Of a stretch of 64,000 bases of DNA, positions 11,795-19,451 are shown piece after piece. A program made the translations under genes and the position numbers. Below the pieces are notes generated by a model, which saw only the letters and a program-made list of their open reading frames with translations, was not told where the DNA came from and ran no database searches. Numbering within the stretch: the first letter of the stretch is position 1; each line of letters opens with the position of its first letter. The stretch is from positions 1,054,001-1,118,000 of the forward strand of contig JAJXRY010000002.1 of assembly GCA_021628825.1 (NCBI GenBank), written 5' to 3'. Origin of the DNA: Lachnospiraceae bacterium (GTDB taxonomy: Bacteria; Bacillota; Clostridia; Lachnospirales; Lachnospiraceae).

Positions 11795-12215
11795 ATGAGA
11801 AGACTAAAAGTATTAGCCGGCATTTTAAAACGAACCCGGGCAGACAAGATTCTTGTTGGTTTTATTGTGTTTCTGTTTGCAGTAGCAGCAGTAATTGAAC
11901 TGGCTGAACCCGATATTAACCGTTACGGAGATGCGTTGTGGTATTGCTATGCAGTAATTTCTACTGCCGGTTTTTGGCGACGTGGTCGCGGTAACCCTTT
12001 ATTGGAAAAAAATATGTTCGGCCCTTCTTACGGTCTATGCGATATTTTTGTAACTGCCATTGTCACAGGGGTAGTAGTTAATTTTTATACCCAGATGGTG
12101 GAAATGCAGCGAAAAAGAAACGATTGCCATGTTTATGGACCAGTTGGAAAGACTTCCTGAACTCTCCAGGGAAGAACTGGAAAGTATTTCCCAAAAAGTA
12201 CGGAAGCTTCGGTAG
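11795..12215 (+). CDS. Two-helix potassium channel-like protein (frameshifts)
   Basis: Ion-channel (Ion_trans_2-type) protein. After correcting extra T/A bases near 11972 and in the T/A runs near 12005-12020, the protein reads: first helix ILVGFIVFLFAVAAVIEL, pore loop with filter-like STAGFGDVVAVT, second helix FVTAIVTGVVVNFY, and a short charged tail ending QKVRKLR at the TAG 12213-12215. The filter TAGFGD resembles the TVGYGD potassium signature but with A and F. Start at ATG 11795 with GGAGG at 11782-11786. Breaks lie in homopolymers, so the gene may be intact in the cell. Confidence 0.7.
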
Positions 12216-12345
12216 CAGGAGACAGGAATCTCCTTTTTTGAAGCAGACCTGACTTCCGGTTGTCTTTGCCTCCTTTCTGTTTCTCTAGTATGTTTACTAT
12301 TGTCATAATAACAGATTCATTCCCGAATGGAAAGTAAAGTTTGGA

Positions 12346-12506
12346 GTGGGAAGAAGAAAGCAATTTGAGGGATATATTACTGCAAAGTCCGTAACAGATA
12401 TTTATTATCTGACACATCGTTTAACACATAACGATGCAGAAACACGTAAAATTTTGAGTAAACTTTTTACGTTGTTTCATTTGTTGGATACTGCTTCTTT
12501 GGATTG
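12346..12506 (+). pseudogene. PIN-domain (VapC-type) toxin remnant
   Basis: A reading frame with ITAKSVTDIYYLTHRLTH and ETRKILSKLFTLFHLLDT is the middle of a PIN-domain nuclease of the kind found in toxin-antitoxin pairs. The catalytic N-terminus (DTNV-type Asp) and the C-terminus are absent, and no antitoxin gene is adjacent. The frame runs directly into the EamA remnant at about 12507, which marks a recombination junction. Family assignment is by motif recall. Confidence 0.55.
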
Positions 12507-12725
12507 GCAGAAAAGCAGTACGAAGAATCCTGCGAAAAAGAAGCGCACACCTGCAAATATGATTTTTCCACCCAGATCCGAGGAAGGAATCGCAAACTGT
12601 TCATAGCCGATTTTGATAAGAGGGTATGCCAGTGACCATCCAAATGCACAGAAAAAAGCCAGTATGGATTTATATTTGGGGTTTTTAATGTAGTTGTCCA
12701 TGAGGGTTAACCTGTCTTTCTTTAC
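12507..12725 (-). pseudogene. 5' fragment of an EamA/DMT transporter gene
   Basis: The reverse strand from ATG 12701 encodes about 65 residues nearly identical to the start of the complete EamA gene at 35592 (shared SILAFFCAFGWSLAYPLIK and EQFAIPSSDLGG). Similarity includes about 20 bases upstream of the ATG (AAAGAAAGACAGGTTAAC) and stops after TTTCTGCC, where PIN-remnant sequence begins. It is a truncated duplicate in inverted orientation relative to the full copy 23 kb away. Confidence 0.85.
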
Positions 12726-12898
12726 AAACTCTGATAAGGGCAAGAAAATCATATAAAGCAGTATAACACAAAATAAAAGTGATATGGTGAACTGATTGAA
12801 ATACTTCCGATTTTTTTGTAACAAATGTTATAATGTTTTTTTAATTACAGGATTATTTGCGAACGAAATATGATGAACACGGAAGGATCTTGATTATA

Positions 12899-13398
12899 AT
12901 GGGGAATAAATCAGCAAAAAGCAATTTAATTAAGTTACGAAAAAAACGATCGTCATTGGAACTGCAGCTGTTCTAATGATACTTGTGGCAATGATTGCAT
13001 ATTTGTCCCAGTTCCATATCGATTTTTCGCAAGAATATCGAACGATAGACGGTTATGAAAAAATCGTTTTTAAAGATTCCTGGAGTGGACAATGTTACCG
13101 TTTATGTACCTGGGGATTAGTAGTAACAGAAAACATCTCTGAATTTGAGGATCATCGGGATCCTGATACATCATCTTATGAATACCAGTTATTAACAGAG
13201 AAGGCGAATGCGGAAGGGATTTGGCAAATTGTTCCTTCGCCGGATGGAAAGTACATTTTGTATGTTGAGAGAATATACCGTGGCACAGGTACAACAGATG
13301 ATGAGGATGTGTATTATAAAGTTTATTCGATAGAAGATAACACAAATACAACGATTTATTCCGGATATCGAAGATTTCTACTGGTTGATTGGGAATAG
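12899..13398 (+). CDS. Hypothetical membrane-anchored protein (one frameshift)
   Basis: I do not recognise the family. Reading from ATG 12899 (GGAAGG at 12881-12886) and fixing one A in the A7 run near 12940-12947 gives a basic N-terminus, one hydrophobic helix (VIGTAAVLMILVAMIAYL) and an extracellular or periplasm-side domain of about 125 residues containing SPDGKYILYVE, a phrase typical of beta-propeller/WD40-like blades. Likely a single-pass protein with its C-terminus outside. The remainder of 13399-13640 holds no convincing gene. Confidence 0.5.
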
Positions 13399-13438
13399 GT
13401 TGCTTTACAAATTGATACGTGAACAATCGGCGTCAGGA

Positions 13439-13486
13439 CAGAGAAAAAAACAGCTTACCATCTTTTGATAGCTGCCCTTTTCTCTG
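13439..13486. repeat. Imperfect inverted repeat
   Basis: CAGAGAAAA (13439-13447) pairs with TTTTCTCTG (13478-13486), with an inner CAGCT/AGCTG stem separated by a small internal loop. It lies between the hypothetical gene and the IS91-like element. It has no T run, so it may be a structural DNA element rather than a terminator. Confidence 0.4.
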
Positions 13487-13713
13487 GACTGCACACCGAT
13501 TTTTTTACCGATTGAACAAAAATCGCGTCACTCCAGCCGATACAGTATGGAGCTTCAATCGATTTCCTTCTTCTTGATTTTTACCAAAGAATCTATGCAT
13601 TGGAAACTGATTCCATCGTATATTCAAAAATAGTAACTTGTCTTATCGAATGAAGGGTGCACTTAATAAGCCTTCATTCAGACGGCTGTTTTTCAGTATT
13701 CAGATTCCTTCGC

Positions 13714-14879
13714 TCAAGTCAACATGTAGTGTCCTCGAAGCGACAGCGAAAGAAGATTTCCTCCACAGGCTTCACACTTACAGATATCCTTTTTGTAAAG
13801 GATCATCAGCTTCTCCGCAGAGGTTTTTGCCTCGGAGTTTTTGAAATATATTGAATGCCGTTGAGAAGCTTCCGGCAGTGAGTCATCTTTTCTTTCTTGT
13901 TCCTACAGGAAAGCAGGCCATAGTGGCGAATTCGGACAAAACCTTTAGGGAGCACATGCATCAGAAACATTCGCAGAAACTCTGTTCCTTTGATGGTTTG
14001 CTCGATATATTTACCACCATTTTTGTAATCCTTTACGAGATAGGTAACCGTCTCATCTGTCATACTGACGATTCTGCGATTACTGATAGCGATACGATGA
14101 GTGTAACGGCCAAGGTACCGGATCACAGAATTAGCTCCATTGAATGCCTCTTTCGTATATACAACCCAGTTCTTTTTCGTAGAGGGAATTCAGTAAAAGC
14201 TTTGAATTCATAACGATTTTTTTAAATGTGCAACCGTTCCATGATACTCAAGTTTTTTATCTTCCCAGAGTTGTTTCAGTTCACGAAGATAATACTTTTT
14301 TTGAAGACGGCAGACATGACCTTAACCGGAAAGAAAAACTTCTTTCCTTTATCCTTCCACTTGTTTGCAGCATCAAGTCCACCGCCGAGAACAATGGTGT
14401 GGAGATGAGGATGATAATTCATTCTGGAGCCCCAAGTATGAAGTACACAGATATATCCAATCCTTGCTCCGAGATGTTTCGGATCCGCAGACAGCTCTGT
14501 CATTGTTTGATGTGCTGCATGGTACAAAGCATCATAAAGGAGTTTCTGATTTGAATAAATCAGGGAATATAATTCTTCTGGAACTGTAAAGACCGTATGA
14601 AAGTATGGAACATCCAGTACATTTTTCCTGCTGTTTGTCAATCCATTCATCGACCTCCATTCCTTGACACATGGGGCAGTGACGGTTCTTGCAGGAATTA
14701 TAATGAATATATTTCTTGTGACAGCTTTCGCATTCGCTTAAATTGGCTCCCATTTCAAGAGTATGGCATTTGGAGATACACAGTGCCGTTAGTTGCTGTT
14801 GTGGAGAAAAGTTGTGTGTCTCACAGTATTGCGGAAGAAATCGATGGAATATATCCTGAATGGTGATATCATGATTCAT
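13714..14879 (-). CDS. IS91-family HUH/Y2 transposase (frameshifts)
   Basis: Rolling-circle transposase. Pieces in three frames join into one protein: an N-terminal zinc region (CESCHKKYIHYNSCKNRHCP), FHTVFTVPEEL, the HUH metal motif HPHLHTIV, the tyrosine region YLGRYTHRIAISN, and a C-terminal ICKCEACGGNLL cysteine pair ending at the TGA 13714-13716. Start is the ATG at 14879 (MNHDIT; AGGTG just upstream), overlapping the recombinase stop by 11 bases. Breaks near 14215-14290, 14610 and 13850 are in homopolymers or near them, so whether the element is active cannot be decided here. Confidence 0.8.
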
Positions 14880-15767
14880 TTGCATCACCTGCGTTTCTCT
14901 TAGCTTTACGCCCCCGTTTTTTCTTAACAGGATGATCAAGCGGACTCTTTATTCCCATAACAGTTTTATTGGATATGTGGATGTATACCTGTGTTGATTC
15001 CAGACAGCGGTGTCCAAGCATTGCTTGTACATAGTTGATTGGGACACCTTGCTCAATCATGTGACTTGCAAAGGAATGTCGAAGCGTATGCGGATGTGCT
15101 TTAATGCCCGCTGTTTTTGCAACTGCCCTGAGCATGATTTCAACACCACTCACTTTTAGTGGGTTATGAGGAGCATCTACTGAAACAAAAAAAGGTACTC
15201 TCTTTTTACCGGATAACTTCTCCAGTATTCCTTTAGTAAATCAAGGGCTCTTTCTGAAAGAATTGTCCATCTGTCACGATGATTCTTCCCTTTGGAAATA
15301 TATACCTGCATAGTGCTCATATAGATATCTTCAGGTCTAAGAGAAACAAGTTCTCCTACACGCATTCCAGATGAATAAAGCAGGGCAATGATTGCTTTGT
15401 TACGAATTTCGGTTGCAGAATCGATTAACTTTTTCAATTTTTTTCAAGAGAGAGCACTTTCGGAAGTTTTTACATCCAATCGCATTCTTGGAACAATGTC
15501 CTGATTCCATGGGATGTGTAAGACATGTTTGTATAGGAAACAAATGGAAGAATTATAAAAGTTGCAGGTTGCAGATGAAAGACCGGAATTACGTTTTTCC
15601 AGTATAAATGATCTGGCATCCTGAAGGGATAAATCTTCCATTGGTTTATAGCCTGTCCACTTCATAAAGTGACGTATGTTGATGATATAGGTATCTGCAG
15701 TTCGGGAGGACCTGTTACGAATCAGGCATTCCTCTCTGAGCTTGTTAAAAATATTTTTTTCGTACAT
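14869..15767 (-). CDS. Tyrosine recombinase of the IS91-like element (frameshifts)
   Basis: Phage-integrase-type recombinase of about 300 residues. N-terminal SAM-like core-binding part (MYEKNIFNKLREECL, HFMKWTGYKPM) is followed by catalytic motifs: Arg in SSGMRVGELVSL, HTLRHSFASHM (H-x-x-R), GHRCLESTQVY with the nucleophilic Tyr. The C-terminus is very basic (KKKRGRKAKR). Two breaks (near 15440 and 15165-15180) lie in T runs. ATG 15767 has GGAGG 6 bases upstream. Its stop overlaps the transposase start, so both are probably one operon. Confidence 0.8.
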
Positions 15768-15845
15768 AATAAACCTCCATGATACTAGTAACGTTAATGA
15801 GTCACTGCCATCATGGAGGTCCACGTATTAAAGATACCCTCTTGA

Positions 15846-16109
15846 GAAAAAAAGAGATTCCGGTGTTATTCTATTCATGGCAGTGTTAATGATGATCCTG
15901 TTCGATTGTTATTTTGTGGTGATTTAACAATACTACTTTTAGGGCTCATTATCTACTGCCTTTTTAAGTTAAAGAGAAAACTGCGCCACAGCCTTGGCAG
16001 GCCATCGCGCAGCGATTTTGTTCAATCGGAATTTGTGGAGAGATTTCTTGAACTTTCCTTATTTTACGGGCTTTCCAGCCCCTTAGATAGTGAAATGATA
16101 TGTATTTTT
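15846..16109. other. Junction region between IS91-like element and integrative element
   Basis: About 260 bases without a convincing gene. The + strand holds fragments of a two-helix hydrophobic sequence split over two frames (FMAVLMMILFD, then ILLLGLIIYCLFKLKRK at 15930-15985), possibly the remains of a small membrane protein cut by the insertions. The left end of the integrative element must lie in or just after this stretch. Confidence 0.35.
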
Positions 16110-16156
16110 CCCTTATTTTTTTGACCCTTATGCGGAATCAGCAAGGGAAATAAGGG
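16110..16156. repeat. Left arm-type integrase repeats
   Basis: CCCTTAT at 16110-16116 and 16125-16131, followed by AAGGG at 16143 and TAAGGG at 16151-16156 in opposite orientation. The same set recurs at 34542-34615. Placement next to the integrase stop is what is expected of integrase arm-binding sites. Confidence 0.55.
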
Positions 16157-16166
16157 AATTTTTTAT

Positions 16167-17469
16167 TTAGTCGTTGCCTGCCACTTTATCAAGAAGTCTG
16201 GCGGAGTTCCGCTTTGCCTTTCTTGTAGAGTGGGCGTAGACATTCATGGTGGTACTGACATCTGAGTGCCCTAACAGTTCCTGCACATCCTTTGGTGCTG
16301 CTCCATTTGCCAGAAGGTTGCTAGTATAGGTGTGTCGCAGCTGGTGGAAAATGGAAATTCTCAAATCCGTCCAGCCTTTTTGCAACTGATCGGCAGGCAA
16401 TGCCGAGTGTACTCGGCAGTTCCAGACTGCCATCCGGTCTGAGGCAGACAAAGGAGATTTCCTTATAATCTGCCGGGACTTCCTGTGTTCCGTCAAGGTG
16501 ATAGTATTCATAATACACCCTGTTTTTGTCCTGTGCTTCCTTTGTAGAAATTGCGGTGGTAAAGTTCACCATACTGCATCCGGCTTTTAAGCTGTTTTTT
16601 TCTGGCGGTTTTCAGTATTTCAGGCAGAGTATCTCCAAAATCAACAATCCTTACCTTTTTTCGTTTGGTTGGTCCGATGATGTTTTTTTATGTTTTGTGC
16701 CATCATAGCGGATACTTCTTTTTAATGGTCAGGCATTGTTCTTCAAGATTGATGTCCTGCCATGTCAATCCGCAAACTTCACCGATACGAAGTCCCGCAT
16801 AGTATGCGATCTGGATTGGCAGGATTGCAGGTGGATTCTTTTACTTTGAGGTATTCTATCAGTCTCTCATAATCTTCATGGGAAATAGGCTGTATGCCTT
16901 CTTCTACCTCATCATCTGAGAATAAATCCACATCCTCTGCCTGTTTTTTCAGCTTAATATACTGCATCGGATTGAAAGTGATTAACTGTTTTGGAAATAC
17001 TGCAAACCGGAATGACTGTTGTAATACTGCTGAAAAGGAATGGATGTAATCTTTACTGTATCCTTTTCTCACTTTTCCATCTGGAAATTCCCCACCGAAT
17101 GTAAGCAGATCGAGAAATGCCTGTAAATGTTCAGCAGTAACGGTATTTAATTTGCGTTCTGCAATCGGATGTTTCTTGATACAACGGATTGCACCAAGAT
17201 AATTTTCCACTGTACCATTGCTGAGTGTTCCGACTTTCAGTTCTTCTTCCGCCCACATATCAAGAAGTTCTCCTACAGTAAGATTATCTGTCTTTGCGAC
17301 AAATTTCTTGCTTTCGTAATCATCCATTGCCTGACGGAGCAGTTTTTCCGTTTCACTTTTACTTTCTGTTCCAGCGTATTCTTTCTGAACCAGATTGCCG
17401 CTTGCATCTTCTACATAGAAGCGGTAGTACCATTTTTTGCCCTTTTTTTCTTACAGATCCTTTTGCCAT
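16167..17469 (-). CDS. int: Tn916-type tyrosine integrase (several frameshifts)
   Basis: Site-specific integrase that would move the element. From ATG 17469 (MAKGSVRKKGKKWYYRFY, with GGAG upstream) the protein has an N-terminal AP2-like arm-binding part, a core-binding domain (LLDMWAEEELKVGTLSNGTV) and the catalytic domain: AGLRIGEVCGLTW (Arg), HQLRHTYTSNLL (H-x-x-R) and LGHSDVSTTMNVYAH (His and nucleophilic Tyr). About four single-base breaks (near 16400, 16510, 16700, 16820, 17447) need repair, mostly at runs. Transcribed toward the left end, as usual for such elements. Confidence 0.82.
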
Positions 17470-17555
17470 AATCGTGTGTCTCCTTTCGATATCAGACAAT
17501 CGGAACTGATGAAATGCTTCTTGCGTGTAAGTATATCATAACTCCGGTTGTCGTT

Positions 17556-18185
17556 CTATACCGAATCGGAATCCTCATACAAAACTTCTGATAAAAGATT
17601 TTCAAGCCTTTGTTCTGCCATTTCCGGTTTCTTGGAATAGAGTCTTACGATATCTGCCATGTCATTAAAGGCATTAACAGTATGGGTGATCTCCCGGAGA
17701 AACATAATCTCGTTATATTCATCATTCGATTCAAACCCCATTACTTTTGCAATATCAGCTTCATTCGTGTTGCCCTTGTAATTCTTGCAGGCAAACTGGA
17801 ATGATTCCAGAAACAGGTTATATTGCTTTAACATCAACAGCAGTAAATCTTTGGAAAAAGCATCTTCCTTTTTACTAAGGTCGAGAGGTAACTGTTTGAG
17901 AATATCGCCCATTGCATCACGAATCTGTAATTCTTTCTTATCCGTAATATCGGTTTCGTATTCATCGGTTTCCCCTCTGAGCCATTCAATAGATACATGA
18001 AGTGCTTCCGAAAGACCTTCCAGCACCATCTTTTTGGTATTGTCAATCGAACCATTCTCATAACGCAGGATTGTGGAAGCGGTAACTCCCATCTTCTCTG
18101 CAACATAAGGCTGTGTCAGATTTAATTCCAGACGACGCTGTTTTGCCCTGCTGCCTATCAGCTTGCGTAGTTCTTTATCTTTCAT
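17556..18185 (-). CDS. XRE-family repressor of the integrative element
   Basis: Intact 209-residue regulator. N-terminal helix-turn-helix (residues about 8-60: QRRLELNLTQPYVAEKMGV, TILRYENGS) belongs to the Cro/CI type; the rest is a helical domain I do not recognise. It is divergent from the excisionase gene, and its own promoter (TTGCAA-17-TATAAT on the minus strand) overlaps a palindromic operator, so it most likely controls excision and itself. Confidence 0.85.
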   Translation of the reverse strand: MKDKELRKLIGSRAKQRRLELNLTQPYVAEKMGVTASTILRYENGSIDNTKKMVLEGLSEALHVSIEWLRGETDEYETDITDKKELQIRDAMGDILKQLPLDLSKKEDAFSKDLLLLMLKQYNLFLESFQFACKNYKGNTNEADIAKVMGFESNDEYNEIMFLREITHTVNAFNDMADIVRLYSKKPEMAEQRLENLLSEVLYEDSDSV

Positions 18186-18215
18186 GCTGATTGCCTCCTT
18201 TTTCGGTATGTATGA

Positions 18216-18244
18216 ATTATAGCATGTACCCTACGTAATTGCAA
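18216..18244 (-). promoter_or_regulatory. Repressor gene promoter
   Basis: On the minus strand TTGCAA (18239-18244) and TATAAT (18216-18221) are separated by exactly 17 bases. The -35 box lies inside the palindrome at 18238-18252, which suggests autoregulation. Confidence 0.65.
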
Positions 18245-18252
18245 TATGCAAT
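18238..18252. promoter_or_regulatory. Operator O1 (ATTGCA-N3-TGCAAT)
   Basis: Perfect 6-bp arms ATTGCA and TGCAAT around ATA. The same arms with the same 3-base centre recur at 18327-18341, and a degenerate copy (ATTTCATAATGCTTG, 18270-18284) overlaps the -35 box of the excisionase promoter. Confidence 0.65.
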
Positions 18253-18282
18253 TCGATAATTATTTTTAGAATTTCATAATGC

Positions 18283-18311
18283 TTGACAACACGATATAAA
18301 ACCGCTATACT
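18283..18311 (+). promoter_or_regulatory. Excisionase/mobilization promoter
   Basis: Near-consensus TTGACA (18283-18288), 17-base spacer, TATACT (18306-18311). Predicted start about 18318, just before operator O2. Confidence 0.8.
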
Positions 18312-18326
18312 AACAGCACAATACAA

Positions 18327-18341
18327 ATTGCATAATGCAAT
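18327..18341. promoter_or_regulatory. Operator O2 (ATTGCA-N3-TGCAAT)
   Basis: Second perfect copy of the operator palindrome (centre TAA), downstream of the excisionase promoter and 20 bases before the start codon, placed to block transcription when the repressor is bound. Confidence 0.65.
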
Positions 18342-18360
18342 TTCATAAGGAGGTGACAAG

Positions 18361-18591
18361 ATGACGGAAAGAAAGATTGCATTATCCATCGAGGAAGCAG
18401 CCGACTATACAGGAATTGGCAGAAACACTTTGAGAAAGCTGGTTGAATGGAAGAAGCTTCCGGTATTAAAGGTCGGAAGAAAAGTCCTTATTAAAACTGA
18501 CATTCTGGAAAAGTTCATGGAAGCCAACGAGGGGCGTGATCTGAGGGATAAAGGAAATGTAAAAACTGTCACAAGAAATGTGGCAACTTAA
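18361..18591 (+). CDS. xis: Excisionase-like helix-turn-helix protein
   Basis: Intact 76-residue protein with a MerR/excisionase-type winged helix-turn-helix (SIEEAADYTGIGRNTLRKL, then PVLKVGRKVLI). Such proteins direct the integrase toward excision. AAGGAGGTG at 18347-18355 is an excellent ribosome site. Strong promoter and two operators lie directly upstream; the divergent neighbour is the XRE repressor. Confidence 0.85.
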   Translation: MTERKIALSIEEAADYTGIGRNTLRKLVEWKKLPVLKVGRKVLIKTDILEKFMEANEGRDLRDKGNVKTVTRNVAT

Positions 18592-18708
18592 AAAGGCGGC
18601 TTCCTACGAAACCGCCAAAGGTTCTATCAGACCGAAGCCATGATATACCTACACGCAAGAGGATTATACCATGTGCTTCTCCTGATATGCAACCGGGAAC
18701 TAATGTTT

Positions 18709-18828
18709 ATCTTGTCGGAAAAACATCGACAAGATAATGCTCCGCAAGGATGCACCACGATTCTGATTGGAATTATGTCAACAGAGCTGACCAGAATCGT
18801 GTGCCAAATCTTAGCAGAGCAAGATTTG
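18709..18828 (+). other. Three successive perfect hairpins between xis and the DUF3847 gene
   Basis: ATCTTGTCG/CGACAAGAT (18709-18717 with 18727-18735), CACGATTCTG/CAGAATCGTG (18756-18765 with 18792-18801) and CAAATCTT/AAGATTTG (18805-18812 with 18821-18828). None has a T run. They could be a regulatory leader RNA or relaxosome-related structure. The 18592-18854 gap has no gene I would support, although short frames exist. A GGCGG/CCGCC stem follows the xis stop. Confidence 0.5.
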
Positions 18829-18854
18829 ATTATAAGAGAAAGGATGAAGACGAT

Positions 18855-19171
18855 ATGGCGAAATCAACAAAGACTTATGAAGAAAGAATACGTGCATTAG
18901 AGAAAAAGGAACAGGAAAGCATCGAAGCTACCAAAAAGCTCATTGCACAGCGAAAGGAACTGGAAAAGAGAAAGAAAGCCGAGGAAAGTAAAAAACGAAC
19001 CCACAGGCTCTGTCAGATTGGAGGAGCGGTGGAATCGGTTCTTGGCTGTCCGATTGAGGAGGAAGATTTACCAAAGTTGATAGGCTTCTTAAAAAGGCAG
19101 GAAACAAACGGGAAGTTTTTTTCTCAAAGGCGATGCAGAAAGAATTAGTTACAGACATGGAGGAAGTGTAA
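18855..19171 (+). CDS. DUF3847 mobilization-associated protein (one frameshift)
   Basis: Small basic coiled-coil protein regularly found just before MobA/MobL relaxase genes in Firmicutes elements; probably a relaxosome accessory, role not proven. N-terminal helix rich in K and E (RIRALEKKEQESIEATKKL) followed by the conserved KKRTHRLCQIGGAVESVLG and EEDLPKLIGFLKR. A missing T in the T7 run near 19117-19123 breaks the frame; corrected end is TAA 19169-19171. Start ATG 18855 with AGGATGA upstream. Confidence 0.75.
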
Positions 19172-19194
19172 TGGCGGAGGGAGTGGTTTTTCCA

Positions 19195-19300
19195 TTCCCT
19201 TCATTGCCTTTGAATGAAGGGCGCACTTATGGACAACCAGAGGTCGTCCTTATAAGTTTGCCACAAGTGGCAACCGGTCTGCGCTTACGCTTGCCGGGCT
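19195..19300. other. oriT: oriT with MOBQ-type nic sequence
   Basis: The minus strand at 19218-19229 reads TAAGTGCGCCCT, identical to the nic core of the RSF1010/MOBQ family. It is flanked by a 9-bp hairpin (CCCTTCATT 19197-19205 with AATGAAGGG 19213-19221) on one side and on the other by GGACAACC/GGTCGTCC (19231-19249) and TTGCCAC-aa-GTGGCAA (19258-19273). It lies 220 bases before the relaxase gene. The region to 19430 is unusually GC-rich and has no gene. Confidence 0.8.
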
Positions 19301-19451
19301 CGTTCCGTCGGCGGGGCTTTCAGCCAGACCTGCTCATGCCGCAGGGGGCACTCTTGCGCAGAGGGCGTTCCGACAGCTTCACTTCTGCCAAACCAGAAGA
19401 AGATGCTGTCGGAAATCAATGCCGGATACGGCAGAAAGGGGGAATCGTATC

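Larger units (their letters stand above)
13640..15845 (-). mobile_element. IS91-like insertion sequence with tyrosine recombinase
   Basis: The unit contains, in transcription order on the minus strand, a tyrosine recombinase gene and an IS91-type Y2/HUH transposase gene with overlapping ends, the arrangement of IS91 relatives that carry an accessory recombinase ORF. Ends are estimated: the recombinase-side end lies just beyond 15780-15845 and the transposase-side (oriIS-like) end near 13640-13713, where a 9-bp hairpin (GAATGAAGG / CCTTCATTC) occurs. IS91 elements do not duplicate target sites, so exact ends cannot be fixed by eye. Confidence 0.7.

Noticed and set aside
18640..18900. 86-codon ORF between xis and the DUF3847 gene
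   Set aside because: No ribosome site, no recognisable domain, overlaps the three hairpins and the DUF3847 start; treated as non-coding.
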